A DNA stretch of 25,448 nt from an uncultured Prevotella sp. (GTDB lineage Bacteria > Bacteroidota > Bacteroidia > Bacteroidales > Bacteroidaceae). Positions within the stretch are counted from its first letter, which is position 1. Every line of letters starts with the position of its first letter. The stretch covers positions 1 through 25,448 of the forward strand of contig CALFUF010000015.1 in the NCBI GenBank assembly GCA_937916405.1, written 5' to 3'. The notes beneath the pieces were generated by a model, which ran no database searches, was not told where the DNA came from, and saw nothing but the letters and a program-made list of their open reading frames with translations. Both the position numbers and the translations under genes were made by a program. This document shows, piece by piece, positions 1 to 7,905 of the stretch.

Positions 1-137
1 ATCACTCAACTCAAAGATCAAAGGCTTCAGGGCACAGCTCAGAGGCATACAGGATTTGCCCTTCTTCATGTATCGTTTGGTGGTGTTATTTGGGTAGGCG
101 GTGTGTCAGGTCATCCACGGACTATTGCAACTGAGCC
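1..137 (+). mobile_element. Right end of an ISL3-type insertion sequence (partial)
   Basis: The left edge of the window carries the last codons of a transposase followed by 40 nt that resemble an IS terminus. Read on the minus strand from position 137, the end begins GGCTCAGTTGCAATAGTCCG. ISL3-family terminal repeats commonly begin with GGCTC or similar, so this is the likely right inverted repeat. Immediately outside it is an A+T-rich perfect 14-bp palindrome at 141-154 (ATTTTTATAAAAAT), consistent with an A+T-rich target. The left end lies outside the window, so neither the repeat pair nor the target duplication can be confirmed. Confidence 0.6.
2..97 (+). CDS. ISL3/ISAon1-like transposase, C-terminal fragment
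   Basis: An open frame enters from the left edge and ends with TAG at 95-97, giving 31 residues. It includes LNSKIKGFRAQLRG and LPFFMYRLVVLFG. This matches the recognisable C-terminal pattern of ISL3/ISAon1-type DDE transposases, in which 'FNAKIKAFR-x-FRG' is followed by 'FFLFRL'. The role would be cut-and-paste transposition of the IS. Only the tail is visible, so the catalytic DDE residues cannot be judged and it is unknown whether the element is intact. The family call rests on remembered motif similarity. Confidence 0.65.
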   Translation, partial: SLNSKIKGFRAQLRGIQDLPFFMYRLVVLFG

Positions 138-164
138 GTAATTTTTATAAAAATCACTCTACCC

Positions 165-180
165 GACTTTCTCTAAAGTC
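165..180. other. Small hairpin, possible weak terminator
   Basis: GACTTT-CTCT-AAAGTC forms a perfect 6-bp stem. It lies about 60 nt beyond the 3' end of the minus-strand membrane-protein gene. On the minus strand it is followed, after about ten bases, by a T-rich stretch (GATTTTTATAAAAATT). It could end transcription of the fur-purA-hisS operon, but the gap between the stem and the T-run is long for an intrinsic terminator. Confidence 0.3.
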
Positions 181-242
181 CTATTGAACAAATATTAGGG
201 CAAGGGGCAAGGTACAAATAATTTGTAAAACTCCAAAGGATA

Positions 243-635
243 CTAAGGATACTGCAAATTCTGTTCCTTCAAATAGCGTTTGTACTTACGCTTACGGTTA
301 TGACAATTGACAATAATCATAATACCAACTGCCAAGGGGATGAGGGCAAGAAAAGCGAAGAAGAGAAGAAAGGCTCCGCCAATGTTAAAGCCGATGGCAC
401 CACGTGGGTGGTATTCTGGCTCGGCATAGAGGGTGAGACTGTCAGTCAGTTCCGCTACCAATACGGAATCCCCTGCCTCATCCGCTTTCTCAATCAGTGA
501 CTGGATACGTTGATACTCCGCTTGCAGGTGGACAGAGTCGGCATTATACGCTTCCAAAGCCTCCTCGTACTCCTTCTCTGCCGCTGCATACTCCTCTCTC
601 TTCTCATCCAGGCTATCCTCCAACCCAAATGTCAT
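243..635 (-). CDS. Hypothetical membrane protein with coiled-coil segment (main open part of a TGA-split gene)
   Basis: This 130-residue frame starts MTFGLEDSLDEKREEY. Residues 1-50 are rich in Glu, Lys and Ala and look like a helical or coiled-coil stretch. Residues about 79-110 form a strong hydrophobic membrane segment, followed by a basic tail (HNRKRKYKRYLKEQ), so the C-terminus is probably cytoplasmic. No known family was recognised. The same frame continues upstream through a single TGA (642-644) to an ATG at 740 that overlaps the stop of the esterase gene. The intact product was therefore probably about 165 residues with two membrane segments. The ATG at 635 may be only a fortuitous restart, or translation may genuinely reinitiate there, two codons past the stop. 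Confidence 0.65.
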   Translation of the reverse strand: MTFGLEDSLDEKREEYAAAEKEYEEALEAYNADSVHLQAEYQRIQSLIEKADEAGDSVLVAELTDSLTLYAEPEYHPRGAIGFNIGGAFLLFFAFLALIPLAVGIMIIVNCHNRKRKYKRYLKEQNLQYP

Positions 636-641
636 GAGGAT

Positions 642-740
642 TCATAACAAGATGAATAACACGCTGCCAACGGTAAGCAGCCATCCGAAAAGATTCAGAC
701 AGCCACTTGGCTTCTTGACTGGTCTGAAAATCTGTTCCAT
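642..740 (-). pseudogene. Upstream 32-codon piece of the split membrane-protein gene
   Basis: ATG at 740 begins MEQIFRPVKKPSGCLNLFGW and continues into a hydrophobic stretch ending LFILL before TGA at 642-644. The start overlaps the TAA of the acetylesterase gene by one base (TAATG), the kind of coupling seen elsewhere in this operon, which argues that 740 is the native start. The stop is in frame with the 130-residue frame downstream; only ATC CTC separates TGA from its ATG. Replacing TGA by TGG (Trp) would give a continuous membrane helix ending LFILLWILMTFGL. I infer a nonsense mutation, a sequencing error, or less likely a separate 32-residue small membrane protein. Confidence 0.5.
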
Positions 741-1564
741 TACTTCTTGGCTTTAATATGATACCTCTCCAATACAGGAATCTCCTTGACAAGAGCGTCA
801 GACAAAAGTCCTGCTACGACATGGGCACCATATATATTATAATGTGTATTGTCTTGACGACCTTGTGGTAAGGCTGGATGCTCGCCAGGCTTATACCACA
901 TGTGGAGTCTCTTGGAGCCCTCGACACCCAACGACTGCTCTAAATCGTGCGTAATTTGATTGGCATCCACAAAGTGTACATTCATACGCTTTGCCACATC
1001 ACGAGGTGCTACGGCATAAAGTTTGTGAGTATCTATCAGCGAGTCACCCTCCACGACCTTGGCGGCATCAGCGAAGGTTGTATTACGAAGCGACTCATCA
1101 TCTGCTGTCTTCATCGGCTTTTTGGCAAAGTTACGACGTACCACAGGATTCATGATGATGGGAATGCCGCCTTTCTCACGAGTCTCCCGCACATATTTCG
1201 CCAACGTATAATCAAAAGTGGAGCCCGGGTCCGTATGGCGTGTAGGACCTGTCTTCTCGTCATTATGTCCAAACTGGATAATGACATAGTCACCAGGCTT
1301 TATCAGAGAGAGGACCTTCTCCCAACGTCCCTCATTGATAAAAGAGATGGACGAGCGTCCGTTCACCGCATGATTATCCACTCGGATATAGGCATAGTCG
1401 AAATACTCTTGTAATGCCATACCCCATCCTCTTTCTGGAGAACCCGTCGACAGGTCTTTCTTAGCTGCCGTGGAGTCGCCGATCACGAAAATGGTCGTCA
1501 CATGGTCCGGCATCAGAGAGGTCAGTGTCGCCAAGACCAATAATGCTATGAATATTTTTCTCAT
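740..1564 (-). CDS. Secreted SGNH-family acetylesterase (CE12 / rhamnogalacturonan acetylesterase-like)
   Basis: This 274-residue protein probably removes acetyl groups from pectic or other plant polysaccharides. Residues 1-18 form a hydrophobic signal-like N-terminus. The SGNH blocks are visible: GDST with nucleophile Ser31, Gly69 in block II, GHND at 99-102, and DNTH at 238-241 supplying the catalytic Asp and His. The arrangement and length fit the CE12 family (RhgT/YesT type). The start ATG overlaps the hisS stop by 4 nt (ATGA), so it is probably translated from the hisS mRNA. A carbohydrate esterase behind hisS is an unusual partner, and no other polysaccharide-utilisation gene is nearby. 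The esterase fold is secure; the exact substrate is inferred. Confidence 0.85.
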   Translation of the reverse strand: MRKIFIALLVLATLTSLMPDHVTTIFVIGDSTAAKKDLSTGSPERGWGMALQEYFDYAYIRVDNHAVNGRSSISFINEGRWEKVLSLIKPGDYVIIQFGHNDEKTGPTRHTDPGSTFDYTLAKYVRETREKGGIPIIMNPVVRRNFAKKPMKTADDESLRNTTFADAAKVVEGDSLIDTHKLYAVAPRDVAKRMNVHFVDANQITHDLEQSLGVEGSKRLHMWYKPGEHPALPQGRQDNTHYNIYGAHVVAGLLSDALVKEIPVLERYHIKAKK

Positions 1565-2919
1565 AACTTAGCTATCAGTTCTTCTGGTGTTACCAGCTGT
1601 TGCTCACCCGTCTCCATATTCTTGAGGGTGATCTTCCCTTCCTTCATCTCATTCTCACCAGCGAGGGCGACGTAAGGAATCTGCTTGGCATTGGCATAAC
1701 TCATCTGCTTCTTCATCTTAGCTGCATCTGGATAGATTTCCGCCCTAACTCCTTGCGCACGTACCTTATTTAATATAGATAGGCAATAAGCCGTCTCTTT
1801 CTCACCAAAATTGATGAAGAGAATCTGTGTGGCTGTCATCCAGTCTTTTGGATAGAGGTCTAAGGTATTGAGGACATCATAGATGCGATCGGCACCAAAG
1901 GAGATACCTACCCCACTCAACCCTGGCATGCCGAAGATACCTGTCAGGTTGTCATAACGACCACCACCTGTGATACTACCCATCTCTACGTCCAGAGCCT
2001 TCACCTCGAAGATGGCACCAGTGTAATAGTTCAAGCCACGAGCAAGCGTGAGGTCGAGTTGTATCTCGTTCTTCAAGCCTACAGTCTTGAGGACATCCAA
2101 GATATACTGTGTCTCCTCAACACCTTTCTGTCCTGTCTCACTACCACTAAGCACTTCCGCAATAGTCTGCAGTTTCTCGTAATTTGTTCCTGACAAGGAA
2201 ATGATAGGCTGTAGTTTGGTAATCTGCTCTTCCGTAAGTCCATCCTCACGCAACTCCGCATTCACGTTATCAATGCCGATCTTATCGAGTTTGTCTATCG
2301 CCACAGTGATATCCACAATCTTATCCGCGGCACCAATGACCTCTGCGATACCTGACAATATCTTACGGTTATTGATCTTTATCTGAACACGGATGCCAAA
2401 ACGAGTGAAGACGGTGTCCACAATCTGCATCAGTTCCACCTCGTTCAGCAGTGAGTCAGAGCCTACCACATCGGCATCACACTGATAGAACTCACGATAA
2501 CGACCCTTCTGCGGACGGTCTGCACGCCATACTGGCTGTATCTGATAACGCTTGAAGGGCAGTTGCAACTCCTCCCGATGCATCACCACATAACGGGCAA
2601 AGGGCACCGTCAGGTCGTAACGCAGTCCTTTCTCACAGAGTTTGGAGGCAAGGTGCAGGGAGTTACGCTCCTGCAGTTCCTGTTCTGTCACCTTACTCAT
2701 GAAGTCACCACTATTCAGTACTTTGAAGAGCAGTTTGTCACCCTCTTCGCCATATTTTCCCATCAAAGTCTGAAGAGTCTCCATCGCAGGAGTCTCTATC
2801 TGCTGAAAACCATAAAGCGCATATACCTCACGAATAGTATTGAAGATATAGTTGCGCTTCGCCATCTCGACAGGTCCGAAATCGCGTGTTCCCTTTGGTA
2901 TACTTGGTTTCTGTGCCAT
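1561..2919 (-). CDS. hisS: Histidyl-tRNA synthetase
   Basis: This enzyme charges tRNA-His with histidine in the cytoplasm. The 452-residue class II synthetase has the LRYDLTVPFARYV histidine A-region at 99-111, motif 2 around RYREFYQCDAD (140-150), the RGLNYYTG histidine-specific motif at 294-301, and motif 3 GVGISFGADR at 336-345. An anticodon-binding domain follows, from about 355 to the end. The start ATG abuts the purA stop (TAAATG), and the stop overlaps the esterase start by 4 nt, so it sits in the middle of the operon. Length and motifs look intact. Confidence 0.97.
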   Translation of the reverse strand: MAQKPSIPKGTRDFGPVEMAKRNYIFNTIREVYALYGFQQIETPAMETLQTLMGKYGEEGDKLLFKVLNSGDFMSKVTEQELQERNSLHLASKLCEKGLRYDLTVPFARYVVMHREELQLPFKRYQIQPVWRADRPQKGRYREFYQCDADVVGSDSLLNEVELMQIVDTVFTRFGIRVQIKINNRKILSGIAEVIGAADKIVDITVAIDKLDKIGIDNVNAELREDGLTEEQITKLQPIISLSGTNYEKLQTIAEVLSGSETGQKGVEETQYILDVLKTVGLKNEIQLDLTLARGLNYYTGAIFEVKALDVEMGSITGGGRYDNLTGIFGMPGLSGVGISFGADRIYDVLNTLDLYPKDWMTATQILFINFGEKETAYCLSILNKVRAQGVRAEIYPDAAKMKKQMSYANAKQIPYVALAGENEMKEGKITLKNMETGEQQLVTPEELIAKL

Positions 2920-4191
2920 TTACTTTCTTACAATTGTTTGTGCTCTGTCCGGACCGATAGAGATAATCTTGATAGGAGTCTCCAAGAAGTCCTCCAAGAA
3001 CTTGATATAGTCTTTGAATGCCTGCGGGAACTGCTCCTCACTGGTAAACGAGGTCATATCCGTCTTCCATCCCGGGAGCTCCTTGAAGACAGGCTCGATA
3101 CTTTCCTCAATATTATAGGGGAAATAATCAATCTCCGCACCATTCTGCTTATAGGCAACACATGCCTTGATGGTATCGAAGTCGTCCAACACGTCACTCT
3201 TCATCATAATCAACTGGGTGACACCATTCACCATGATAGAGTATTTCAAAGCAATCAGATCAATCCATCCACAACGACGCTCACGACCAGTCACCGCACC
3301 ATACTCATGACCCAAGTCACGGATACGCTTACCTGTCTCGTCAAACAACTCTGTGGGGAAAGGACCAGCGCCTACACGAGTGCAATATGCCTTCATAATA
3401 CCATAGACATCACCAATCTTGTTAGGACCTATTCCCAGTCCTGTGCAAGCACCAGCACAGATGGTATTGGAAGAGGTCACAAAGGGATAAGATCCGAAAT
3501 CAATATCCAACATGGTACCCTGAGCACCCTCACAAAGGACACTCTTGCCACTCTTCAACAGGTTGTTGATCTCATGCTCTGAATCAACAATAGGGAACTG
3601 ACGCAGATACTCAATACCCTCCAGCCATTTCTTCTCCACCTCTGTAATGTCGTAATCAAAGTTCAGTGACTTGAGGATAGCCTCATGACGAGCCTTCGCC
3701 TTGGCATATTTCTCCTCGAAGTTCTCAAGGATATCACCAACACGCAGGCCATTACGGCTCACCTTATCTGTATAGGTAGGACCAATACCCTTACCTGTCG
3801 TTCCTACTTTGTTCTTCCCTTTTTGTGCCTCGTATGCTGCATCCAGAACACGATGGGTAGGCATGATGAGATGTGCTTTCTTGGAAATATGCAGTCTGCT
3901 CTTCAACTCATGACCACTTGCCTCCAAGGCTTTTGCCTCTTCCATAAACAAGTCAGGAGCCAATACCACACCATTTCCGATAATGTTAACCTTACCACCC
4001 TGGAAAATACCAGAAGGGATGCTGCGAAGGACATATTTCTGTCCCTCAAACTCCAATGTGTGTCCAGCATTAGGACCGCCTTGGAAGCGAGCAACCACAT
4101 CATACTGTGGTGTCAATACATCTACTACTTTCCCTTTTCCCTCATCGCCCCACTGCAAGCCGAGCAGGACATCCACTTTTCCTTGATTCAT
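2920..4191 (-). CDS. purA: Adenylosuccinate synthetase
   Basis: PurA joins IMP and aspartate using GTP to make adenylosuccinate, the first committed step from IMP to AMP. The protein is 423 residues. The N-terminal GTP/IMP loop GLQWGDEGKGK is at 11-21, and the conserved TTGKGIGPTYTDK segment is near residue 130. The C-terminal GTP-binding region ends ISIGPDRAQTI. Its start overlaps the stop of the Fur-family gene by 4 nt, and its stop touches the hisS start. The gene order regulator-purA-hisS is, to my knowledge, common in Bacteroidales. Confidence 0.97.
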   Translation of the reverse strand: MNQGKVDVLLGLQWGDEGKGKVVDVLTPQYDVVARFQGGPNAGHTLEFEGQKYVLRSIPSGIFQGGKVNIIGNGVVLAPDLFMEEAKALEASGHELKSRLHISKKAHLIMPTHRVLDAAYEAQKGKNKVGTTGKGIGPTYTDKVSRNGLRVGDILENFEEKYAKAKARHEAILKSLNFDYDITEVEKKWLEGIEYLRQFPIVDSEHEINNLLKSGKSVLCEGAQGTMLDIDFGSYPFVTSSNTICAGACTGLGIGPNKIGDVYGIMKAYCTRVGAGPFPTELFDETGKRIRDLGHEYGAVTGRERRCGWIDLIALKYSIMVNGVTQLIMMKSDVLDDFDTIKACVAYKQNGAEIDYFPYNIEESIEPVFKELPGWKTDMTSFTSEEQFPQAFKDYIKFLEDFLETPIKIISIGPDRAQTIVRK

Positions 4192-4685
4192 TTTTTCTTA
4201 TTTTGAGTTTTTTGTTTTTTCTGTTGAGTTTTCGTCCTCGTAATCTTTGCCTGGCATGTACTGCATATACCATATATGTAAAGAGAATACCCATCCTTTC
4301 GGAAGCGTTTCAAATGCATATTGCTGATCGTCTCAGATATTTGAGGAGATTTTATCTCTGTCACTTTCCCACAAACGGTACATATCTGATGGCTATGACT
4401 ATTGTTGTCGTAACATGCCTCATACTTGGTTTGTCCCTGGAAGCGATGACGAATCACCAGACGTAACTCCATAAAGAGTTTTAAAGTATTATAGAGCGTT
4501 GCCCGACTAACAGGAAACTTATTATCTTTAGCAAGATTGTCACTAAGTTCCTCAAGGGTAAAATGCCCGTTTATATCATATATCGCATCCAAGATAGCAT
4601 ATCGCTCAGGCGTTTTTCGGTGATTATTCATCTCCAGATAATTAGTCAGAATCTGTCTGACTGTTGTCCTTACGCTTTCCTTCAT
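4188..4685 (-). CDS. Fur-family metal-dependent transcriptional regulator
   Basis: This 165-residue protein is first in the operon. An N-terminal winged helix (about 25-85) includes the recognition helix around VSRATLYNTLKLF (59-71). The dimerisation domain carries two CxxC pairs, Cys102/Cys105 and Cys141/Cys144, which in this family hold a structural zinc. His97 and His99, just before the first pair, are candidates for the sensing site. The last 15 residues are a Lys/Gln-rich tail not needed for the fold. Whether it senses iron, zinc or peroxide (Fur, Zur or PerR) cannot be decided from sequence. The ATG at 4685 is supported by a TAATTTTG promoter element at 4711-4718. Confidence 0.9.
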   Translation of the reverse strand: MKESVRTTVRQILTNYLEMNNHRKTPERYAILDAIYDINGHFTLEELSDNLAKDNKFPVSRATLYNTLKLFMELRLVIRHRFQGQTKYEACYDNNSHSHQICTVCGKVTEIKSPQISETISNMHLKRFRKDGYSLYIYGICSTCQAKITRTKTQQKKQKTQNKKK

Positions 4686-4710
4686 AAAATCATCAATACC
4701 TAAATCCGCA

Positions 4711-4718
4711 CAAAATTA
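4711..4718 (-). promoter_or_regulatory. Bacteroidetes -7 box upstream of the Fur-family gene
   Basis: On the minus strand the sequence is TAATTTTG, matching the TAnnTTTG box, with a predicted start about 20 nt before the ATG at 4685. No TTTG was found at the ideal -33 distance, so the call rests on the -7 box and its position. This would drive the fur-purA-hisS-esterase operon. Confidence 0.55.
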
Positions 4719-4750
4719 CAACATTTTATTTAGAATAAGGCATTAATTAT

Positions 4751-5371
4751 TTAAAAAAGTTCTAAATTAAGACTTTTAAGTGCACTTTTTGCCATTCGCT
4801 CATAGACAAGTCCCAATTCTGCAAAACGGATGACACTTTGCATAGATGCCTTTCTCACAATCAATGAGGTTCCCTGTAAAGCCACAAGTGCCTGGTCAAT
4901 GAACTCATTGATTCCTCTCTCATTTGGTTCTTGCTTATTCATAAACAAACGAGTGAGGATATGAAAACCACATAACTGGTATAACTCTTTGTCTGAAGCA
5001 ATCCATTGATAGCCTTTCTCCGCAGCGAATGGAAGATACTGATAAAGGTTAAATGCCGCTTGCTCCGCAATTTCCTGTGAGACAGTCTGCTCCATCCAAA
5101 TATCGACCACCTCTGGTAGCATTTCATTTGCCGGCATAATCATTGTTGCGAGAATCTTACATTCTCGGACATCTGCCTTCCAAAGTTCAATGGCAAGATC
5201 ATAGTCCTTCCCTATTTCCTCTGCTTTTTCCCTGAGCATTGGAACTGATGCGCCCCAGTTGAGTTTATACTCCACACCCTTGTCACGCATCGATTGTGCA
5301 GTTTTGCCATCCATTAGTAAACGGAACGACTGCTTGATGTCTTTGACCTGTTCTAGTATCTTTTCCTTCAT
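4751..5371 (-). CDS. AlkD-like HEAT-repeat protein (putative DNA alkylation repair)
   Basis: This 206-residue, all-helical protein resembles the Bacteroidetes 'DNA alkylation repair' (AlkD-like) family, whose HEAT-like repeats wrap DNA and in some members remove alkylated bases. Visible family-like features are GASVPMLREKAEEIGKDY (about 40-57), a repeat around ECKILATMIMPANEM, and repeated helical pairs to the end. I cannot confirm the catalytic Trp and Asp residues of true AlkD, so glycosylase activity is uncertain. The ATG overlaps the dipeptidyl-peptidase III stop by 4 nt, so it is the last gene of a three-gene operon. Confidence 0.75.
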   Translation of the reverse strand: MKEKILEQVKDIKQSFRLLMDGKTAQSMRDKGVEYKLNWGASVPMLREKAEEIGKDYDLAIELWKADVRECKILATMIMPANEMLPEVVDIWMEQTVSQEIAEQAAFNLYQYLPFAAEKGYQWIASDKELYQLCGFHILTRLFMNKQEPNERGINEFIDQALVALQGTSLIVRKASMQSVIRFAELGLVYERMAKSALKSLNLELF

Positions 5372-7311
5372 ATCAATGTGCCGTATTCAGAACTATAGCG
5401 CAGCATCTGTTCCGCATAGCCCTCTGTGTAATCAACATGAACATCTGTGATCTCCCCTTCGGCATTTCTCTCTGGTATCAGTTTGGGATTGATAAATCCC
5501 TTATAAGGAGCCAAATCCAAACGTTGATAACGATCCAATATCTCCTGATGGACAACAGGGTCAACATTAACCGCATAACGCTCTACCAACAAACGGGCAG
5601 CCTTATAGTCTCCCTCGCTCTTGATCCGCTGTATCTCCGCTAAGAGTTCTGCAAATAAACTACGTAACTTTTGATAGTCATTAATTTTCACATAGGTTTT
5701 CCCGTTTTGTTTGATAACAGCAACAGCATTACCATTCTCATAACACCAATGTGCTATTAAAGCACGATTCCTCATGTGCGCCTCCTCTATCTGATTCCCT
5801 GGCTGTATTCGAATCAACTGTGTCAATAGCCCATTCATCATATAGGAATAATACTGAGACTTATATGCCTCCTCATTAGGTGTCAGCCCAAGTTCCACCA
5901 ATTTAGTATCTGCGATATAATACAGACCAAAAAGATCCGCACGCGCTTCCTCTATCGTATTACCATAGGCTTTCAGAGCATCTGGGTCTGTACCAGGCAA
6001 TAGTTGTCCACTCCCATGACCAAGACACTCATGGAGATCTGTATGGAGGTCATCACAGATGTCACCATATTGGTCTATCAACCTAAGAGTATCCTCGTCA
6101 ATGACAAATTCTTCCTTAAAACCGTTACCATGGGCAGCTTTATTGTATGCATCAGTAACATTACTGATGGTAATACTTTTACTACCATATTCCGCCCTGA
6201 TCCAATCGGCATTGGGCAGATTGATACCAATAGCTGTGGAAGGATACTCATCACCTCCCAGCATAGCTGCGCAAATAGCATTAGCAGTGACACCTTTAAC
6301 GTGTTTCTTACGGAAACGAGGATCAACTGGTGAGTGATCCTCGAACCATTGAGCATTCGTACTAATGGTCTGTGTTCGTTTGGTCGCCTCAAGGTCTTTG
6401 TATTCCACAATACCTTCCCATGAGCCTTTTAATCCTAGTGGATCACCATACACCTCTATGAATCCATTCACAAAATCCACTCTGCCCTCATGCTCGCTTA
6501 CCCACTCTTTGCAATAGGCATTAAAACGTTGAAGATCACCTGTTCTATAATAGTCTACTAAAAGAGCTATCACACGTACTTGATGCGCATTCTCCGCATA
6601 TTCCTTTGCCTGTTCTAACCAATAGACAATTTTCTCTATTGCAGAAGAGTATCTTCCTCCTATCCGCCATACATCCTCGTAAATTCGACCATCTTGTTTA
6701 ATCAACGTGGAATTAAGACCGAACGAAGGCGGTTCCTCACCTTTATATTCGTCTTTCTGGCGTTGATAAAAATTCTCAGCCTCCTGTTGACTCACTTCCT
6801 GATAGAAATGACAGGCTGAGGTCCGAACCAAGTCCTCACCATCATTCTTATTCACTCTTTTAGGGGCAACCTCGGGGTCGAAGATAACAGGGAATATCTC
6901 ACGACAGAAATCGTCTAATGACTCTCCTTTCCTTAAAGGCAGGAGCTTCAAAGGCACCTGTTGCAATACCTCTTTCAAATAGCCTTGCGAAAATAGTGGT
7001 TGGAATTTTTCACAGCCATAATGATGGTATATACCATTAGAAAACCATATTCGCTTCAGGTAAATTTCGAGTGCCTGAAAATTGTCGGTTTGATGGTCAA
7101 TACCTTTTGTAACATAAATAGCCTCCAATAATTTACGAATACGGAGATTATACGCACCAAACTGATCGAAAGTGATGTCACGACCAAACAATGTGGCTTG
7201 CGAAAGGGCATAGATATATTGTTTCTGACGCAAAGATAACTGCTCAAAACCAGGAAGTTGGTATCTGAGCAGTTGTAAATCAGCGAAACGTTCGTCTGAA
7301 TAACTAAACAT
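5368..7311 (-). CDS. Dipeptidyl-peptidase III (M49 zinc metallopeptidase)
   Basis: DPP III cuts dipeptides from the N-terminus of short peptides. The 647-residue protein carries the M49 zinc motif HECLGH at 427-432 (His427, His432, catalytic Glu428) and the second motif EEARAD at 454-459, whose Glu455 would be the third zinc ligand. The start at 7311 overlaps the end of the AraC-type gene by 8 nt. From memory, Bacteroides homologues have a signal peptide before the segment corresponding to ERFADLQLLRYQLP. Here the frame starts directly at that point, so this copy looks cytoplasmic. The enzyme appears complete. Confidence 0.93.
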   Translation of the reverse strand: MFSYSDERFADLQLLRYQLPGFEQLSLRQKQYIYALSQATLFGRDITFDQFGAYNLRIRKLLEAIYVTKGIDHQTDNFQALEIYLKRIWFSNGIYHHYGCEKFQPLFSQGYLKEVLQQVPLKLLPLRKGESLDDFCREIFPVIFDPEVAPKRVNKNDGEDLVRTSACHFYQEVSQQEAENFYQRQKDEYKGEEPPSFGLNSTLIKQDGRIYEDVWRIGGRYSSAIEKIVYWLEQAKEYAENAHQVRVIALLVDYYRTGDLQRFNAYCKEWVSEHEGRVDFVNGFIEVYGDPLGLKGSWEGIVEYKDLEATKRTQTISTNAQWFEDHSPVDPRFRKKHVKGVTANAICAAMLGGDEYPSTAIGINLPNADWIRAEYGSKSITISNVTDAYNKAAHGNGFKEEFVIDEDTLRLIDQYGDICDDLHTDLHECLGHGSGQLLPGTDPDALKAYGNTIEEARADLFGLYYIADTKLVELGLTPNEEAYKSQYYSYMMNGLLTQLIRIQPGNQIEEAHMRNRALIAHWCYENGNAVAVIKQNGKTYVKINDYQKLRSLFAELLAEIQRIKSEGDYKAARLLVERYAVNVDPVVHQEILDRYQRLDLAPYKGFINPKLIPERNAEGEITDVHVDYTEGYAEQMLRYSSEYGTLI

Positions 7312-7774
7312 TCTTACTCTTAGTTTTCTTTTTTGTTCGTTTTACTTTCTGAGAGGGGTGAGCTTCAAAATGCTTTAAACGATACTCTCGAGGAGTCATG
7401 TTCATGAATTTGTAGAAAGAAGCATAGAAAGACTGGCGATTAGCAAATCCGACCATGTCACTGACCTCTTCCATCGTCAGATTCTGATAGCGTTTATCCA
7501 CCATAATAGTCATTGCCTCCTCGATTCTGAACTTATTCACAAACGAGGTGTAGTTCATATGAAACTGAACACTCACTACTGCAGAGATATATCGGGTGTT
7601 AGTCCCTAAATCCTCTGCCAACTTCTTTGCAGAATAATCCTTGTCTTTGTACTTCTTCTGCATGACAATGACATCAAGGATACGACTTTTCAGACCATCC
7701 ATCAACTGAGGATTCACCAACGTTCTGTACGTTGCTTCCTTCACTTTCTTCTCAGTGATATTATACTTTGCCAT
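7304..7774 (-). CDS. AraC-type helix-turn-helix regulator (short, DNA-binding domain only)
   Basis: This 156-residue protein is mostly one AraC-type double helix-turn-helix domain (about 45-135). The first helix-turn-helix includes SAKKLAEDLGTNTRYIS. The second includes MEEVSDMVGFANRQSFYASF and the typical closing TPREYR. There is no sensor domain, only about 40 N-terminal residues, and the C-terminus is a basic tail (KVKRTKKKTKSK). It overlaps the DPP III start by 8 nt, so it is probably co-transcribed with it and could control this unit or a distant one. It is transcribed divergently from recQ. Confidence 0.85.
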   Translation of the reverse strand: MAKYNITEKKVKEATYRTLVNPQLMDGLKSRILDVIVMQKKYKDKDYSAKKLAEDLGTNTRYISAVVSVQFHMNYTSFVNKFRIEEAMTIMVDKRYQNLTMEEVSDMVGFANRQSFYASFYKFMNMTPREYRLKHFEAHPSQKVKRTKKKTKSKNV

Positions 7775-7820
7775 ACTAAATAAAATGTAAACAGGATGAT
7801 TATTTTGTTTATTTTCATTG

Positions 7821-7828
7821 CAAATTTA
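7821..7828 (-). promoter_or_regulatory. -7 box for the AraC-type regulator operon
   Basis: The minus strand reads TAAATTTG, a match to TAnnTTTG, placing the start about 40 nt upstream of the ATG at 7774. No convincing TTTG lies at the -33 distance. The 131-nt intergenic region is very A+T rich, so chance matches are possible. Confidence 0.4.
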
Positions 7829-7881
7829 ATAAAAAAAACTATAATACATCATTTTTCAACATTTTTTTAAAAATTATTTAC

Positions 7882-7889
7882 TAATTTTG
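7882..7889 (+). promoter_or_regulatory. -7 box for recQ
   Basis: TAATTTTG lies 16 nt before the recQ ATG at 7906, implying a leader of only about 10 nt. No clear -33 TTTG was found. The very short leader is plausible in Bacteroidetes, where initiation does not depend on a Shine-Dalgarno sequence. Confidence 0.5.
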
Positions 7890-7905
7890 TTCCCAAAACG
7901 ACGAA

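Noticed and set aside
2563..3582. Long plus-strand open frame (339 codons) opposite hisS and purA
   Set aside because: It lies entirely antisense to two well-supported enzymes, shows no family motifs, and has the Leu/Thr/His-rich composition typical of a codon-bias shadow.
4728..4767. Inverted repeat ATTTAGAA / TTCTAAAT between the AlkD-like gene and the Fur-family gene
   Set aside because: The right arm lies in the last codons of the AlkD-like gene, the loop is 24 nt, and no T-run follows. It is too weak for a terminator, and a Fur-type operator cannot be claimed without comparison.
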